From: Salicibibacter cibi
Lineage (GTDB): Bacteria > Bacillota > Bacilli > Bacillales > Marinococcaceae
Direction: 5' to 3'
DNA: 64,000 nucleotides
Assembly (NCBI RefSeq): GCF_016495865.1
Contig: NZ_CP054706.1
Coordinates: 620,001 to 684,000 of the forward strand
The notes under the pieces were generated by a model that ran no database searches, was not told the origin of the DNA, and saw nothing but the letters and a program-made list of their open reading frames with translations. Shown piece by piece: positions 62,609 to 64,000 of this stretch; positions within the stretch are counted from its first letter, which is position 1; every line of letters begins with the position of its first letter. A program made the position numbers and the translations under genes.

Positions 62609-64000
62609 TTAGTTCTTCAATTCGATCCCATACCCAGTTACTTGTTTAATTGCGTCTTCTACTTGTTTTGCTTCCTCCGTATCGGGCGAAGTCCCCACTT
62701 TTAACCCAAGGATGCTCTGTTCACGATGAATCGAGGGGTTTTTCTTTAACGCCCATGACGCGGGTATGCGGGTAACGGCTTCATTTATAATTTCATTTTG
62801 TTTCGGATTTTCGGCATATGTGACCGGAAACCCGGTCCGATAAGAAAGTTCCTCCAGATCAATCTCATGCCGCTTGGCCACTTCCGGTGAAATAAAGTGC
62901 ACTTCCAACACGCTATTTTCGCCTTGTCCTTTGAAACTGACTTTATACAACGTGATGTTGCGATCCTCCGCCCATTGTTTTGCCTCTTCCCTTGCTTCAT
63001 TATTTTCCATTCGCACGCTTCGGTCCGTAACTTCGAAGAGATCGTTCGATTGTGTCGGGCCAGTTGCTTCAGAACCTTTCTCCTGAAAATAAAAACCGGT
63101 ACGTTGCTTGAATCGTTCAGCGACCTCTTTGGCATCGCTCGTTTCCGGGAGGGTTGCACGAACGGTTTTTTCTTGCAAGTGGAGGGAGAAACTCTCGGGT
63201 TCGCCGTTCTCGGTAAGGTCTGAGAGTACTTGAAACAGCAAGTCTTGTCTCGTTGAAGGGGAAATGACGACCTCCCAGCCTGTTTGGTCGGCAATGGACG
63301 AGATCATTCGTTCTTTTTGATCATCTGTATAAGCCTCCGGAAAAGCAAAGAAAAGCGTCAGTTTTTCCCCTGATTGATCAGCCCCGCAACGCGTGAAATC
63401 AGGCTCATCCGCTAACGTCTCCCGCGCAATATCCATCGCCTTCGCCGCGTTCATTTTCTTGCCCTGCATAGGTAGCGTTCCATTTTGCGCTTGAACCATA
63501 AAATCATCATCAGGCTTGTATTCTTTTTGCCCGGACTGTCCTTCTCTTTTTTGCTCCTCAGGCAGGGCTTGTAACGCGAGGGCTAATACGAGCCGTTCTT
63601 CAAGTGAATCATGTACGGTGACATGACGCAGCAAACCTTGAAAGGTGTAAACCCCTTCGGTCACCTGGCTCCAGTCTAAAGCTTTCAGTTCCGGGCGGTT
63701 AAAATCAAGCAGCGGTTGCAGCGACTCACGGACGTCGTCAATCGTGCGCGTTGTTTGCCCCAAGGCTTGTATGAGTTGGTGTGGTTGAATTTTTACCGGC
63801 TTTCCTTTGAGCGTTTGCGAAAACAAAACATTCGTTTTCGGATGAATACCGGTGCATAGGGCTACTTTCAGCGGGTCATCGTCTTCGGGTTCATAGAGGA
63901 TAAATTGTCCATTTAAGGAACGCAACGCCTCATGCTCTTTGTTAGGTTTATATCGCTTGCCTTTGATGCCTTTTTTCGAATCCCGGAGTTCAAAAGGATA
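62609..64000 (-). CDS. Large protein of unknown function, C-terminal part
   Basis: Frame open to the window end (464 codons visible); the true start lies beyond 64000. No signal or membrane segment. The middle and C-terminal parts alternate beta strands and helices in blocks of about 80 residues (around 150-225, 225-300 and 320-400), suggesting repeated small alpha/beta modules. I do not recognise a family. The stop codon is 5 bp from a family-A MITE. Confidence 0.75.
   Translation of the reverse strand, partial: YPFELRDSKKGIKGKRYKPNKEHEALRSLNGQFILYEPEDDDPLKVALCTGIHPKTNVLFSQTLKGKPVKIQPHQLIQALGQTTRTIDDVRESLQPLLDFNRPELKALDWSQVTEGVYTFQGLLRHVTVHDSLEERLVLALALQALPEEQKREGQSGQKEYKPDDDFMVQAQNGTLPMQGKKMNAAKAMDIARETLADEPDFTRCGADQSGEKLTLFFAFPEAYTDDQKERMISSIADQTGWEVVISPSTRQDLLFQVLSDLTENGEPESFSLHLQEKTVRATLPETSDAKEVAERFKQRTGFYFQEKGSEATGPTQSNDLFEVTDRSVRMENNEAREEAKQWAEDRNITLYKVSFKGQGENSVLEVHFISPEVAKRHEIDLEELSYRTGFPVTYAENPKQNEIINEAVTRIPASWALKKNPSIHREQSILGLKVGTSPDTEEAKQVEDAIKQVTGYGIELKN

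Overview
This 64-kb window comes from a spore-forming, low-to-moderate-GC Firmicute of the Bacillaceae, probably a halophile or alkaliphile. The evidence is a GerA-type germination tricistron, the cdaA-cdaR-glmM-glmS cluster with a glmS ribozyme, a TPP riboswitch, YolD/PolY and DUF3231 proteins, strong AGGAGG-type ribosome binding sites, and very acidic exported domains such as CdaR. The genus is inference.

Layout. 0-5 kb: end of a Ktr potassium uptake pair, two unknown small genes, and a Y-family polymerase/YolD operon behind two SOS boxes. 5-10 kb: an ABC/FtsX exporter, a decayed ABC ATPase, and a TetR/HU-like pair. 10-21 kb: cardiolipin synthase, TPP-riboswitch-controlled thiD, an AlkX/YcaQ-like glycosylase, nagA-nagB, then a hydrolase / membrane-anchored Mur ligase / D-Ala-D-Ala ligase operon. 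21-23.2 kb: an 11.5-copy tandem array and a graveyard of integrase, IS30 and RibD-like fragments. 23.2-29.7 kb: four tRNAs (Glu, Tyr, Gly, Gly), then cdaA-cdaR-glmM-glmS, which joins c-di-AMP synthesis to amino-sugar supply for the wall. 29.8-34.6 kb: a MerR-ABC exporter operon, an NAD(P)-dependent epimerase and several gene fragments. 34.6-36.1 kb: gene-free repeat territory. 36.2-47.9 kb: AEC transporter, Na+/H+ antiporter, Fur-controlled reductase, decayed tnpB, DUF3231, 3-hydroxyacyl-CoA dehydrogenase, YetF, lipoproteins, a small-membrane-protein/AAA ATPase locus, and a holin-like peptide. 47.9-64 kb: GntR-ABC operon, gerA-type operon, nucleotidyltransferase, fhs, MFS exporter, acyl-CoA ligase, and an unrecognised large gene cut by the window end.

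The most unusual content is repetitive. (1) Several tandem arrays at about 21.0, 34.9, 35.3, 35.8, 57.4 and 61.9 kb differ in sequence, but all have a period of exactly 52 bp and all are built from short inverted arms at fixed spacing; isolated units occur at 10.2 and 40.3 kb. I know of no description of this family. (2) Two MITE-like families have unrelated ends. Family B (three copies) has perfect 8-bp target duplications typical of ISL3-type elements. Family A (five copies) has 6-7-bp duplications. The two share a homologous structured core of about 90-100 bp. (3) Two possible CTAG-bounded elements enclose two of the 52-bp arrays.

Regulation visible in sequence includes a TPP riboswitch with terminator, a glmS ribozyme, paired SOS boxes, a Fur box over a promoter, a MerR-type 19-bp-spacer promoter, a palindromic TetR operator, and a sigma-A promoter on the GntR operon.
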